From NCBI GenBank assembly GCA_015501055.1, contig JADNYV010000033.1:1-64000 (forward strand): DNA of 64,000 nucleotides, read 5' to 3'. The position numbers were made by a program, and so were the translations under genes. Position 1 is the stretch's first letter, and each line of letters starts with the position of its first letter. Positions 11,752-22,411 of the stretch are shown piece by piece. Below the pieces are notes generated by a model. The model did not search any database. It was not told where the DNA came from and saw only the letters and a program-made list of their open reading frames with translations. The DNA is from Mucidula mucida (lineage: Eukaryota > Basidiomycota > Agaricomycetes > Agaricales > Physalacriaceae).

Positions 11752-12334
11752 CTTTCTACCACCTACCACACATCCCTGATCGTCAATCAGCACTTTGCTG
11801 TTTGATCATCGCACATTCCCCATCCCCTTTCCTGTTTACAGATCGACGGATTCCTAATCCCAGCGCACGTCCGCATACGTGTGTATTGGTCCCAGTAGCG
11901 CCGGCTAACAGTTAGAGATAACTGCCTTGGGTGCTGGAAGTAGCCGCTCTCACGAGAACGAACTTTTGGCAGTTGCACTTCAGTGGGCGCTGTTTACGGG
12001 TCAACACCCGTTCCCAGGAAAACTTCGGCTTACCTCACACCAGAGGGACGTCGGCTGGGCAATTGCGAACTTGTGACGAGCTCTTGGGCTCCGTAGATAC
12101 GTAGTCAGTAGCCGGTAAAATAGAGTAGACAGTTACAATACCTACCTACTTTACTTACCTTACGATACACATCATCATTCCCCACCCTACCAAGTCCTGG
12201 ATTCTATTTCAGATCTAGGCAATCCCTCCCTATTCATCCAAACCTCTATTCCCTCACCCGTTTCATCCAAATCTGCATCACCCATATCCCCACTTTCACC
12301 CTTTCACTCTCCAATCCCATCACCCCGATCCATC

Positions 12335-13195
12335 ATGTCCAACGAAGCACCCGAAGCCGCTCATCACACACCCGCTCATCACGCCAATGACGAAACCAAA
12401 GGCCGATCCCTTGTCAACAAGCCTTATGACTATGACGGGGACAAGTCCAAGTACAAGAGCTGGTGGCGATCGATGTTCACATACATCCGTGACAAGAAGA
12501 ACAACCTCACATCGGACTCCGAAAGGATTGATGTTGTTCTCTCCTACATCCGAGGAGATCACGTTGATGCATGGGTCCAGAACTACTCGGACCAGAACTT
12601 CAACGAGGAAGAAGAGGAATGGACAGTCTCTTGGACGGAGTTCAAGGAAGACTTGAAGGAGCGATTTGTGGATTCCAACCTTGCGCGAGACGCGCAAGAC
12701 CAGATCGAGCGGTTGCGCCAGGGGCAAGACACCACTCAAGATTTCTTCCAGATGTTCGAGGTCCTGCTCACTCAGGCAGGATACTCGAAGGATGACGCAT
12801 TTGTCGTGCGACTTCTCGAGACCAATGTCAACGAGAAGATCATCGACCAGATCTATGGCAGCCGAGACGGGTTGCCAGAGAAGTACAAGGATTGGAAGGC
12901 ACAGATCATTCAGATTGATCAGCTGTGGAGAAGGCGGGCGGCGAGCAAGAGGTCCGGCATGCAGTCCCGGCCTCAAGCTCCACAGGCGGCTACATCAAGA
13001 GCCAATCCTACAAACCCACCCCCGACACCAATCACACGACGAAATGCCACCGGTGTTATTTATGGAGGAGCCGGCAGGCCAATGGACATCGACAACGCAC
13101 GTCGAAGAGGACTCTGCTTCAGCTGTGGCGAACATGGCCACGTTAGCAGGTTCTGTCCGAAGAAGGGTCGACCCCAGACGATTCGGGGTTTATAG
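12335..13195 (+). CDS. Retrotransposon Gag with CCHC zinc knuckle
   Basis: The 286-residue open frame starts at an ATG and carries a central capsid-like helical region rich in charged residues. It ends with CFSCGEHGHVSRFC, a CX2CX4HX4C RNA-binding knuckle. It forms the nucleocapsid particle and packages the element RNA. The frame ends in TAG at 13,193, with another in-frame TAG at 13,262, so connection to pol would need readthrough or is lost by mutation. The opposite-strand open frame over the same bases is a shadow. Confidence 0.9.
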   Translation: MSNEAPEAAHHTPAHHANDETKGRSLVNKPYDYDGDKSKYKSWWRSMFTYIRDKKNNLTSDSERIDVVLSYIRGDHVDAWVQNYSDQNFNEEEEEWTVSWTEFKEDLKERFVDSNLARDAQDQIERLRQGQDTTQDFFQMFEVLLTQAGYSKDDAFVVRLLETNVNEKIIDQIYGSRDGLPEKYKDWKAQIIQIDQLWRRRAASKRSGMQSRPQAPQAATSRANPTNPPPTPITRRNATGVIYGGAGRPMDIDNARRRGLCFSCGEHGHVSRFCPKKGRPQTIRGL

Positions 13196-13440
13196 ACCAA
13201 AATGAATGACAAGGAGAAGAAAAAGTTAGCTGAAGAGTTGGGTTTTGCGAAGCTCCCGCAGTAGACGCAGTCCTGCCAGAGCAGTCACTAAGGGAAGAGT
13301 TGTCAGATGCAGAACCTATTTATAGTACTGGTACTGATACGTCTAAAATGTCATCGACAACTTCACCAACAAAACCTGTGAAAGAAAGATTTGAGCGAAA
13401 CACGCCCGAGTAGATCGCACAACGGCTAAGAGAGGATGAA

Positions 13441-13920
13441 GTGTCGAGAGTAGTGGGAATTCTGAGAGCATGGATGCCGGAGCGGAGAGAAAGAGAAGCG
13501 ACAGAAGAGAAGGTGATGGCGATCAGAGCGTTGACAAAGGAAGCTGCGGTGGAAGTTGTGACGGAGTTAAAAAAGTTCAGGAAGTACATCCGGGGAACAA
13601 AGGGGCAGGACATAAAACTCCGAGTAGCCATAGAGAGCGTACACACAGGCTCTGAATGGGAAACAAGTGCCCTTCTTGACAGTGGAGCAACAGGTTCTTG
13701 TGTCAATAAAGAATTCATTGGGAAGAATGGACTCCTGATCAAAGAGTTACCGGTCAAGCTCCCTGTCTACAATGCGGATGGAACCCTCAATGAGGGAGGA
13801 GCAATCAAAGGTTTCGTGGAGGTCCGGATGAAGATTGGTGATCACGCCAAAAAGATTGAGTTAGCCGTCACCAATCTTGGCAAAACAAGTATCTTTGCTA
13901 GATTGGCTACAACCCCATAA
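13441..13920 (+). pseudogene. Retroviral-type aspartic protease segment of pol
   Basis: The segment contains LLDSGATGSCVNKEF, the DSGA active-site motif of pepsin-like retroelement proteases, about 75 residues into the open frame. It would cleave Gag-Pol. There is no start codon in a suitable context. A TAG at 13,411 lies upstream in the same frame, and the downstream end runs into a stop at 13,918 although homologous coding sense continues in another frame. It is therefore a fragment of a broken polyprotein. Confidence 0.8.
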
Positions 13921-13947
13921 TCAACTGGACGGAATCCACATTGACTT

Positions 13948-16248
13948 TTGATCGATGCCCAGACCGTTGCGGCTATCTACCTGAGTATAACTCGCCGGAA
14001 GATGAAAGAGGGAGAGCGTTTGTTCTGGATGGACTGGGACAACTATCGCAAAAGCGGTGAAAAGCTGAGATCACAACAGCCTTCATCCGCTGCTGCACCT
14101 TACCTTGAGGAATTCTCCGATGTATTCAGCAAGGCGGACTTTGACAAGTTACCGGAGCGAAGACCCTGGGATCACGCGATAGAACTTACGCCTGGTTCCA
14201 AACCGGTTGACTGCAAGGTCTATCCCCTTAGTCCATCCGAGCAGAAGGCACTAGACGAGTTCTTGGAGGAAAACATACGCACGGGACGCATACGGCCATC
14301 AATCTCACCCATGGCGTCACCATTCTTCTTTGTCAAGCAGAAGGACGGAAGCCTTCGGCCAGTGCAGGATTATCAGAAGTTGAACGACATGACAATCAAG
14401 AACCGATACCCCTTGCCGTTGATTCAGGAGCTTATCGACAAGTTGAAGGGAGCAAAGGTTTTCACAAAAATGGATGTCCAATGGGGTTACAATAACATCC
14501 GGATCAAAGAAGGTGATGAATGGAAAGCGGCGTTCAGAACAAATCGAGGCCTGTTCGAGCCCTCAGTTATGTTCTTCGGACTTACAAACTCGCCGGCGAC
14601 TTTTCAATCGTTCATGAATCACATTCTGAAAGAGTTGATCGATGAAGGACATGTTATAGTTTACTTAGACGATATACTTATCTTTACAAACACTCTCAAG
14701 GAGCATAGACAGATTGTATGCAGGGTATTAGAAATATTACGAGTAAATAAGTTGTATTTAAAACCCGAGAAATGTAGTTTTGAGGCACATACTGTAGATT
14801 ATCTGGGAGTTATTGTCGGAGGAGGAGAAGTGAGGATGGATCCGGCAAAAGTGGCCGTAGTGAAGGAATGGAAGGAGCCGACGAAGAAGAAGGAAGTACA
14901 GTCATTCCTGGGTTTCTGCAACTTCTACCAACATTTCATCCGAGGATTTGCGGGAGTAGCAAAGCCATTGACATCGCTAACCGGGAAGGGCAAGTGGGTT
15001 TGGGGCATGGAGCAGCACGAGGCGTTTGAGGAGTTGAAACGGAGAATGACGGAAGAACCCGTTCTGATCGTACCACGAGACGACGGCAAGTTTCGAGTCG
15101 AGACAGACTCCTCGAACTATGCGAACGGGGCGGTTCTTTCCCAGTTGGTTGACGGAAAATGGAGACCAGTAGCCTTTCGGTCTCGCGCGCTGAACGAAGT
15201 AGAGCGCAATTATGAGATCTATGACAAAGAGATGATGGCTATTATGGACTCGATCGACGACTGGCGGCAATATCTCCTAGGCGCTAAGGAGACAGTGGAG
15301 GTTTTCACCGATCATCAAAATCTTCAGTACTTCAGGAAACCGCAGAAGTTGAATCAGAGGCAGGCGCGATGGATTACGGAGTTGGCGGAATATGACATAC
15401 AGATGATTCATAAGCCAGGCAGGACAATGAGAAAAGCTGATGCCTTGTCAAGGATGACAGGCCTTGAGAAGGGGGAAAAAGGTAACGAAAACGTTGTTTT
15501 GCTCAAGCCAGAGTTTTTTATTTCACAAATTCAATTTTCTTTACATACAGTAGATACACCGGAGGACAAATTACTTAGCAACATCAAACAAAGAAAAGGA
15601 AACAAAGATAGATACATACAAAAAGCATTAGACAACAAAGAAAAAGGATGGGAAGAGAAGGAAAATGGACTTATTATGTGGAAAGATCGTATTTACATAC
15701 CAAAGGACAAGGAATTGCGGGGAAGAGTTATTGGAATGCACCATGATGCACAGCTTGCAGGGCATCCGGGACGGTACAAGACTCTCGAGTTGATCACACG
15801 CACCTATTGGTGGCCAGGAATTAGCCGAGATGTCCGCGAATACGTGGAAGGGTGTCAAAAATGCCAGGTTACAAAGTCACATTGCACGAAGCCGGCTGCA
15901 CCCCTTCATCCCATTGATGTACCAAATGAGCTATGGGAGGTAGTAGGGACGGACATGATTGGGGAGTTACCGGAGTTGGGAGGATACAACGCAATCAGCA
16001 TGTTTGTGGATCATTTCACAAAGCGGTTATGCATCATACCGACACACACCACTCTGACGTCAGAAGGCATGGCCCGCATTTACCGTGATCGCATTTTCCC
16101 CATACATGGGATGCCACGACAGATGATACATGATCGCGGTCCACAATACCACTCGCGTTTTATGAAGGAGTTGTACCGGTTGTTGGGCATTGAAGGAAAT
16201 TTCACACGGCGTATCATCCACAGGCAAATGGGCAGACGGAACGGCTGA
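13948..16248 (+). pseudogene. Reverse transcriptase, RNase H and integrase part of pol
   Basis: The 766-codon open frame has, in order, a reverse transcriptase (FTKMDVQWGYNNI near residue 170; catalytic VIVYLDDILIF near residue 240), an RNase H (ETDSSNYANGAVLSQ near 385; EIYDKEMMAIM near 430), an integrase zinc finger (HH...H...CQKC near 590-640) and the integrase core with D (VGTDM) and D (IHDRG). The third catalytic residue, E (in LNQEIEHF), lies beyond a one-base frameshift near 16,215, so the frame ends early. It is the replication and insertion engine of the element, now inactivated. Confidence 0.93.
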
Positions 16249-17149
16249 ACCAAGAGATAGAACATTTCTTACGGTTATTTGTCAACTACCATCAGAACGA
16301 CTGGCACGAATGGCTACCCTCTGCCGAATTTGTTTACAACGATCGGGTACACTCGCACCAAGGTCACTCCGTTCTTCGCAGACATGGGCAGACACCCTAC
16401 AAAGGCACCGCTCCGAAAACGGCATCGAGAAATGAGACTGCGCAGGAGTTTGCCGACGGCATGAGGAAAACATGGGACGAAGTGGGTCGGCATTGAAGAT
16501 GGCAAAAGAGGACATGAAACGGTTTTATGACAGGAAGCGGACAGATGCAGTAGAGTACAAGGAGGGCGACAAAGTATGGCTGGAAGGGACGAATCTCAGC
16601 ACAGACCGACCAATGAAGAAGCTCGATGACAAACGCTTCGGGCCGTTCAAAGTGATCAAGAAAGTTGGGACGAGCTCTTACAAGCTCCAGATTCCTCACA
16701 CGTGGAAAAGCATCCATCCCGTATTCAATGAGGCCCTGCTGACGCCTTACCACGAGCCGCAATTTCCGACGCAACCCCGAGACACGCGTCCACCACCTGT
16801 GCTGGAAGGAACCGAACCGGAATGGGAGGTTGAGAAAGTGGTTAATTCCCGGAAGTACCGCGGAGGTTTCCAATACAAGGTTCACTGGAAGGGTTATGGC
16901 ACACACGAACAGACATGGGAACCGGCATGCAATCTCAAAAATGCCGATGAAGCCATCAGCGATTTCCACCAACAATACCCGAACAAGCCGAAGCCACCTG
17001 CGCTTGCTCGCATCGAAGTCCCCATGTTGCAATTTCTATCACATCTATTCCGACCCATGCCACCGCCTGACACCGAACCTCTTGACGTCACGCTACCCTC
17101 TGCGGCCCTCATGGAGCAAATCTGGCGCAGAATGGAACTTGCGCCTTAA
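16216..17149 (+). pseudogene. Integrase C-terminus with chromodomain
   Basis: After the frameshift the integrase continues in other frames, with a further shift near 16,470. The open frame 16,472-17,149 then holds the C-terminal integrase domain (FGPFKVIKKVGTSSYKLQIP, then HPVFNEALLTPY) and a chromodomain near residues 115-170 (EWEVEKVVNSRKYRG, then VHWKGYGTHEQTWEP). Chromodomains bind modified histone tails and steer insertion. The aromatic positions (Y, W and W) of the binding cage are present. Confidence 0.9.
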
Positions 17150-17157
17150 GGAGGGGG
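17148..17157 (+). promoter_or_regulatory. Polypurine tract
   Basis: AAGGAGGGGG lies 3 bp before the 3' LTR, directly after the stop codon of the pol remnant. It is the primer site for second-strand synthesis. Confidence 0.8.
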
Positions 17158-17160
17158 TGA

Positions 17161-17690
17161 TGTTATGAATGGCCATATTTTCACACTTTCACATATTATC
17201 ATATCTTATCGGGGGCCTTGTCTTATCAACCAACGGACTGTTTCATCATCTGTTTCGTCACCGATCATACCCCTGTTCATTACCGAAGCCGTACTCATGT
17301 GGGACACACGCCTAACACATGGATGACATCATACATGCCGACACCTCACGGATTCCCCATTGTATACACACCACCGACACTCGTAGCACACATGGTCGTT
17401 TCAGTATTATTACTTACATGCAGTTACCATTCGTATTTAATAGTTTCACGGACTAGTAGCATACAACACTGGGTCAAGGGCGAGGAGTTATCCCTAGCGG
17501 AAACACGTATGGACAAGGAGTCCCAAACACAGGCTTACTAGTATATAAGCAGTAGTGTAGTATCATTGTACTTTAGTTCCGATCTTGTTTATACACCGGG
17601 CCTAGCCTAGTCTTACGAACACGAACGTTTTCTCTTTCAGTTCTTGCTGTGGTACCTGGTTGAGTCTTGTGGCTTAGTCCGTCGCTAACA
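17161..17690 (+). repeat. 3' LTR
   Basis: 530 bp, TGTTATGAAT to GTCGCTAACA, a direct repeat of 11,207-11,737. TATATAA is at about 17,542 and AGTTCCGATCT at about 17,575. The LTR ends 7 bp before the start codon of the next gene, so its promoter points straight into that gene. Confidence 0.95.
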
Positions 17691-17697
17691 GCCAGCT

Positions 17698-20040
17698 ATG
17701 GACGGTCCAGAAGATGCCGATCCTAGGGAGCCTCAAGGTGAGCAGAAACATTCTACTCTGTGCAAATATTGACCAACCTTTAACAGTCAAGCCATCCACA
17801 GTTGCTCAGGACGTCCGAGACCGCGTTGAGGCCATCAAGAAGAAGGCAGCTATGCGCGCAGCCGCAGCGGAGGAGTCGGAGAGCAATGAGGATAATAAGG
17901 TGCTGGCACCCGGTGCGTTGGACTACAGCAACGACGACGATTTGCCAGAAGCGCACACTCTTGGTCAGAAAGAGCGTGCCGCCGCGATCGAGGCGAAGGA
18001 CTTGTTTAGCGAGGTCAGCAACCGAACTTTCACGCGTCAATTACTTCACAACGTACTTCCAGGGCGCCGTCGTCATCGAACATCCCGCTAGTCGCAAGTC
18101 CAGCCGCAGGTTGATGGACGGTATGTGGGAGTTGTGGTTGACAAGAGATTTGATTACTAATTGATCGGACAGTTGACTCTTACTCGAACCACCATGACTC
18201 TTACTCGAACCACCAAGACGACGACGACGACGACTACGCTGAGCAGCGTGCCCGTGCCTTCGCCAACTATCGTTCAAAGGCCTCGTCCGCGAGCTCTTTC
18301 GACGTAAACCGCCACCTCTCCGACGAGGATATTGACGACAGAGACGCCGACAACACGGCTAACAACAACGACGCCAAAAGAAACTCGTCGGTTCTTGACC
18401 TCGACCTCGATATCGGCGGCGCCGAATTGTTAGACCTTTTCGCGCGCGGTGGATTCGACCTCGACGGGGATGATTTACCTAGAGATATGGTGAAAGCATT
18501 GGAGGTCTGTATCCTTTTTCTTGTACTAAACAGACATTCACTCAATTTTAGGAGGAACTCAACCAACGTGCGGCTGCGCAAATCCGCAATGAGGACGAGG
18601 CACCTCAGCGCTGTAAGGTCCCTAAGCTTGGAAATCAGAGTATTCTTCAACGCGAGGTGAGTTTTCCGTCTTGCCAGCCTTCTTACTGATTCAGCCTTCT
18701 CTGAAGCACGCCAAATTTCCTGCCAACGATCCTTCTGGCCCTGTCTACCGCAAGGCCCCCGCCCAGACGACGTCTTCTGATCATACTCTGACCGCCGTAG
18801 CTCACACTTCCGTTACGTCTGCCGCTTCCATTGCCCCCGTCGCGCGCGCTGCTCATGTCCGAGCTACGCCAACCACTGTCAAGGATGACCCGCCCACTTC
18901 CCCTCAAATGATAGGTGGATGGCTCGCTCACACGCATCTTGTTGTTGAGAAGCAAGGTTTAGGCAGCCGGTACACAATTGGAAAGAAGAGTCAGAGCAAG
19001 GCCATGGACCGGTTTATCGGTCGCTCCATAGACCGTGCTCTTGCCACGCTTCTGGGTCGCAACGCTGACACTGACCCACAGCCGTTCTCTTCTGGTGGTC
19101 TGGAGGCTATCGCCATGGATGCCCTCTTGGTGACTGCTGCGGAAGACGGTCTCGATACCGGTCCGCACGATCTAGCCACCAGAATCCGGGAGGATGATGA
19201 GGCGACATATTCCGGCCCCCTCGTCACCTATGTAGGTCTCTGTTTGCACTGACATTCGCTGCTGACTGTCTATCAGATTGTTCAACGTCTCATTGCCTTT
19301 CGTTCGATGTTTAAGGAGGCTGCAATCACTGTTGTTCCCACCGAGCTTCAACTTACCAAGACGGACGCCGGTCGCGCTCACGCTCGCTCCATGATCGACG
19401 ACCTCACCTATCATTGTGGAAGTCATCAGGAATCGGTACGTTGTGTTTGCTGCCTCGCATGCGTACTCAATTCTTACTCAGGGAAATGCCAACCCGGCGC
19501 AACCGTACCGTGCTCATGTTGTGCAGACGATGGTTACGGCTACTCTCGCAAAGAACGCGACATCGCCGTTGAACAAATATGCTGACAGTCTGACGTTGAC
19601 GTACATGGAAGGACCTCGCGCACAAGAACGAGAGGTTCCAGCTCTCATGTTAGCTCTCGTCATGACCGCGGTAAGTGTACAACTGTTTCATGCTCACCCT
19701 ACTCATACATTTGCAGATCCATGCCGTCTTGATGGAGTGGTCCCGCAACTCGAAGGACCACTTCTCGGGTAATAACGTTGAAGGAGCTTTCAGGAGCCAT
19801 TTGGTAATGCTCAATGCGCTCAAGGACCGCAAGCCCTTGTACTACCACCGCCTTACTCATGATTTATTCCAAGCTGCAACGTGTGTGTTTGTCTATTTCT
19901 TGATCGGCGACTGATCCCATTTCAGCGGCGCCCAACCTCTCGCTACTCATGGCCTCTCCAACGAGGAGATTATCGCCGCCACCGCATGGGATGCCATCAC
20001 CGAAGATGATGACGACGATGGGGGCCAGCCGTCAATTTAA
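17698..20040 (+). CDS. DUF6532-like protein, multi-exon
   Basis: The first exon begins ATGGACGG right after the 3' LTR (MDGPEDADPREPQ, then a donor gtgagc). The N-terminal half is low-complexity and acidic (runs of D and N, polar repeats such as DSYSNH). The C-terminal ~300 residues form a structured domain with blocks such as VQRLIAFRSMFKEAA, YRAHVVQTMVTATL, VPALMLALVMTAIHAVLMEWS and LVMLNALKDRKPLYYH. The pattern matches my memory of DUF6532, a domain common in Agaricomycetes and of unknown function. Several introns of ~50-60 bp interrupt it (for example 19,233-19,275 and 19,673-19,715). The stop is TAA at 20,038. The frame around 18,000-18,180 is the least certain. Confidence 0.75.
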
Positions 20041-21249
20041 TCGTATTGCCTTCACTCGTCGTAATACCTAATCTTGCTGCTTCTTTTGTCTTCGTACAGT
20101 CTAGCGCTCTGTCCTCCTTTCAGTTCTTCGAAGCTAGTACCTGCAGTACCATGTAGCACCCCTTGTTTAGAATCTTATGCCATATGGCACCTTGTTTGCT
20201 ATCATCTATGTGAAGTTGAATGGGAAATACTCTGCCTGCTTGGGGATAATCACAAGAGAATTGATTTGTAAAGGACCTCCGTTTCGTGACATCTTTCGCA
20301 GAAATCAACGAGAAGTTCAGTGAGAATATTGTTCTTTTCTGTGATAATGCTCGAGAACTAGCCAGGGGACCTATTTAAAAAGTAAAATGTTGGCTAATCG
20401 TGATAGTCCTTGTAATCGAAGCGGAATAGTCAAATTAGGCCTATTCTACAACTATTCTCGAAATATAACCTGGGGACCTTTTTCCTGATGCAAGACGCTA
20501 GTGATTCCGAAGTGGCGGAAACAACGTGCATCTTCGTACCTTCGAGACGCTCGAGGACGGTGCACTAAAAGATATCGTCAGACACATGGACAGAAGCTGT
20601 CAAGAATCAAGAGAGTCGACTGAGATGACGGAATGCACACACCTTAGGGATGAAGAAGAGTCGGACATCATCATTGCCGAAGAACAAGACCAGTGAAGGA
20701 ATCAGAACCGGAGCCAGGAGAATACAAACGGAGACCAGAGCCAAAAATCAAGGGATACAAAAGATGGTGCTGGCTGAGATGTTGTGATGCCGCAGGCACA
20801 GAAACAGAAGAAAACAATGATGGAGGTAGACGTTCAAAGGAAAATGCGGGGGGCGCGTGACGATTTACGCTTTGTCAGCATTTCCTCTTTCTCTTCCCCA
20901 GTCGTGCGACGCGTCCTTCTCTCGCCAATCCCCCCAACATCGCGATCCGTTGGCAATATGGCCGTTGTTTACTCTCCCTTCTGCTGTTAGTCTCACATAT
21001 AGTATAAGTCGTTTTGTACTGTACTAGGACAAGCTGGAAATTGAGTGACTCCCCCGTTCTATCTTGTTTGCCTTGAACCCATTGGGTTTTCCTCTCGGCA
21101 ATCTCACTCTTGCCAACTCCGTGTGGTAGAAGCACGTCGACGTGACGTGCATTCCCCCACAATGGCTCTGCTTCCATTTTCGGTTCAAGTCGTCCTTGTT
21201 TTCTGCAATGCTATTGTCTTTTCCAGGAACAATACAGTCTGAATGTGGC
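20041..21249. other. Intergenic, no supported gene
   Basis: No recognisable gene. From about 21,140 the sequence matches the A-proximal half of the A/B intergenic region at 55,790-55,925, but no B gene remnant could be seen further upstream. Confidence 0.5.
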
Positions 21250-21256
21250 TCCAACC

Positions 21257-21262
21257 TTATAA
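21257..21262 (+). promoter_or_regulatory. TTATAA box of A0
   Basis: GTGGCTCCAACCTTATAA precedes the ATG by about 45 bp. The same composite motif precedes all five A copies in the window. Confidence 0.6.
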
Positions 21263-21306
21263 GTGTGCACCTACCATACGGACTTGCAACTTAACACGAC
21301 GACATC

Positions 21307-22411
21307 ATGTCCTCCTCCCTGTCCATGATAAACGACCATCACGAGTTGGAAGACGACGAACGAGGAATGCTGCATGTTCCTTGGCTAGGGAGCTTTGTCG
21401 CATTTTCCATCGATCCCGGCGCGACATTGCGGTACTACTGCCATGGCGGTGATGCAGTGGCCCAAAGACTTGCTCAAAATTTGGCCTGCAAACAATACGC
21501 TGCGTATTGTGTCCAAGTACGTCGTGATACAATACAACGGTCCCGACAGTTAACTGACATTAAAGCAGTGGAGAGCAGGACTACCTGATCCCGATGCCGC
21601 ATTCAACAGAATGTGGTTAAGACCCATCCAGATTGGCTTGACGAAGCCCCGTCCCAACCTTACAGACAGATTCAAACACGCCACGGCCGATATGTGTATC
21701 CCAATTCTACCTACCACCGAACACCCCCTTGGTCGCACGCCCCTCCACATATCACGTCCCTTACCATGGGCAAACTGCTATCAACCTACCGTGGATGACT
21801 TCGATGTATTGGTCGAGCCACAAAACTATGACTACTCCAAAACGCTACACTTCTCATCAGGCACTGATTCGTACGTTACAGACTATATCAGCGAGGATGT
21901 CAAGCGTCTTGACGCAATGGTGGCGGAGTGTTCTGTCGGTGCTCTTGACGTACAGGGTGCAGCGGTCAATAATGACATTTCGGACTCAGATTCGATACAA
22001 AGTGCCGGTGATTATGCACCTTCGCTCAGTGACGATATCGATGCTGTCGAGAATGTTTTGTTTTCTTCGGTCAATGATCCTATGTGGAGCAAAATCTTCA
22101 CGCCAGCTATCAAGATCAATTCCGACCTGGGAGTTATCAAAGTCCTCTCAGATCCAGCAGAGTTGTGGGACGAGCATGCTGCCTTGAAACGGTCAGTGCA
22201 GAGATATCGCGATGTACATCACCATCTCACTTCTGGTCTTAGGATCGTCGACGAGTGTAAAGCTCGTCAGCGAGTTGCTTCCCGTGGGCTTGGAGCCTGT
22301 GGTCAAGAATCTTGTCCGCGGAGTCAAAGGATACAGAGTCCGCCTTTCGCCATTCTGCGATTATCTTACCAAAGCTCTGGCGTACAGTGCTATCCAATTT
22401 CTCAGGACTAA
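21307..22411 (+). CDS. Cassette gene A, orphan copy A0
   Basis: Exons 21307-21516, 21569-22191 and 22243-22411 join in phase to a 333-residue protein. Exon 1 starts MSSSLSMIND, carries the conserved DDERGMLHVPW and ends at a Q codon. Exon 2 carries WLRPIQIGLTKPRPN, CIPILPTTEHPLGRTP, FDVLVEPQNYDYS, a serine/aspartate-rich acidic stretch (SDSDSIQSAGDYAPS) and KINSDLGVIKVLSDP. No known domain is recognised and there is no signal peptide or membrane segment. It belongs with A5 in one subgroup. The usual partner gene B is absent upstream. The frame of the last exon is uncertain (see findings). Confidence 0.7.

Larger units (their letters stand above)
11207..17690 (+). mobile_element. Degenerate Ty3/gypsy chromovirus (Tf1/sushi-like) LTR retrotransposon
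   Basis: The element is 6.48 kb, with 531- and 530-bp direct LTRs starting TGTTA and ending TAACA, a primer binding site, gag with a zinc knuckle, protease, reverse transcriptase, RNase H, integrase, a C-terminal chromodomain and a polypurine tract. This order (integrase after RNase H, then chromodomain) defines a chromovirus of the Ty3/gypsy group. Coding capacity is broken by stops and frameshifts (after gag, around 13,900-14,000 and near 16,215). The LTRs differ at roughly one position in twenty, so the copy is old and almost certainly inactive. No target-site duplication is visible: agtac precedes it and gccag follows it. Confidence 0.95.

Noticed and set aside
12320..12976. Minus-strand open frame of 218 codons
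   Set aside because: Shadow of gag on the opposite strand; no independent domain content.
16397..17032. Minus-strand open frame of 211 codons
   Set aside because: Shadow of the integrase/chromodomain region.
17691..17695. Target-site duplication of the retrotransposon
   Set aside because: gccag after the 3' LTR does not match agtac before the 5' LTR.
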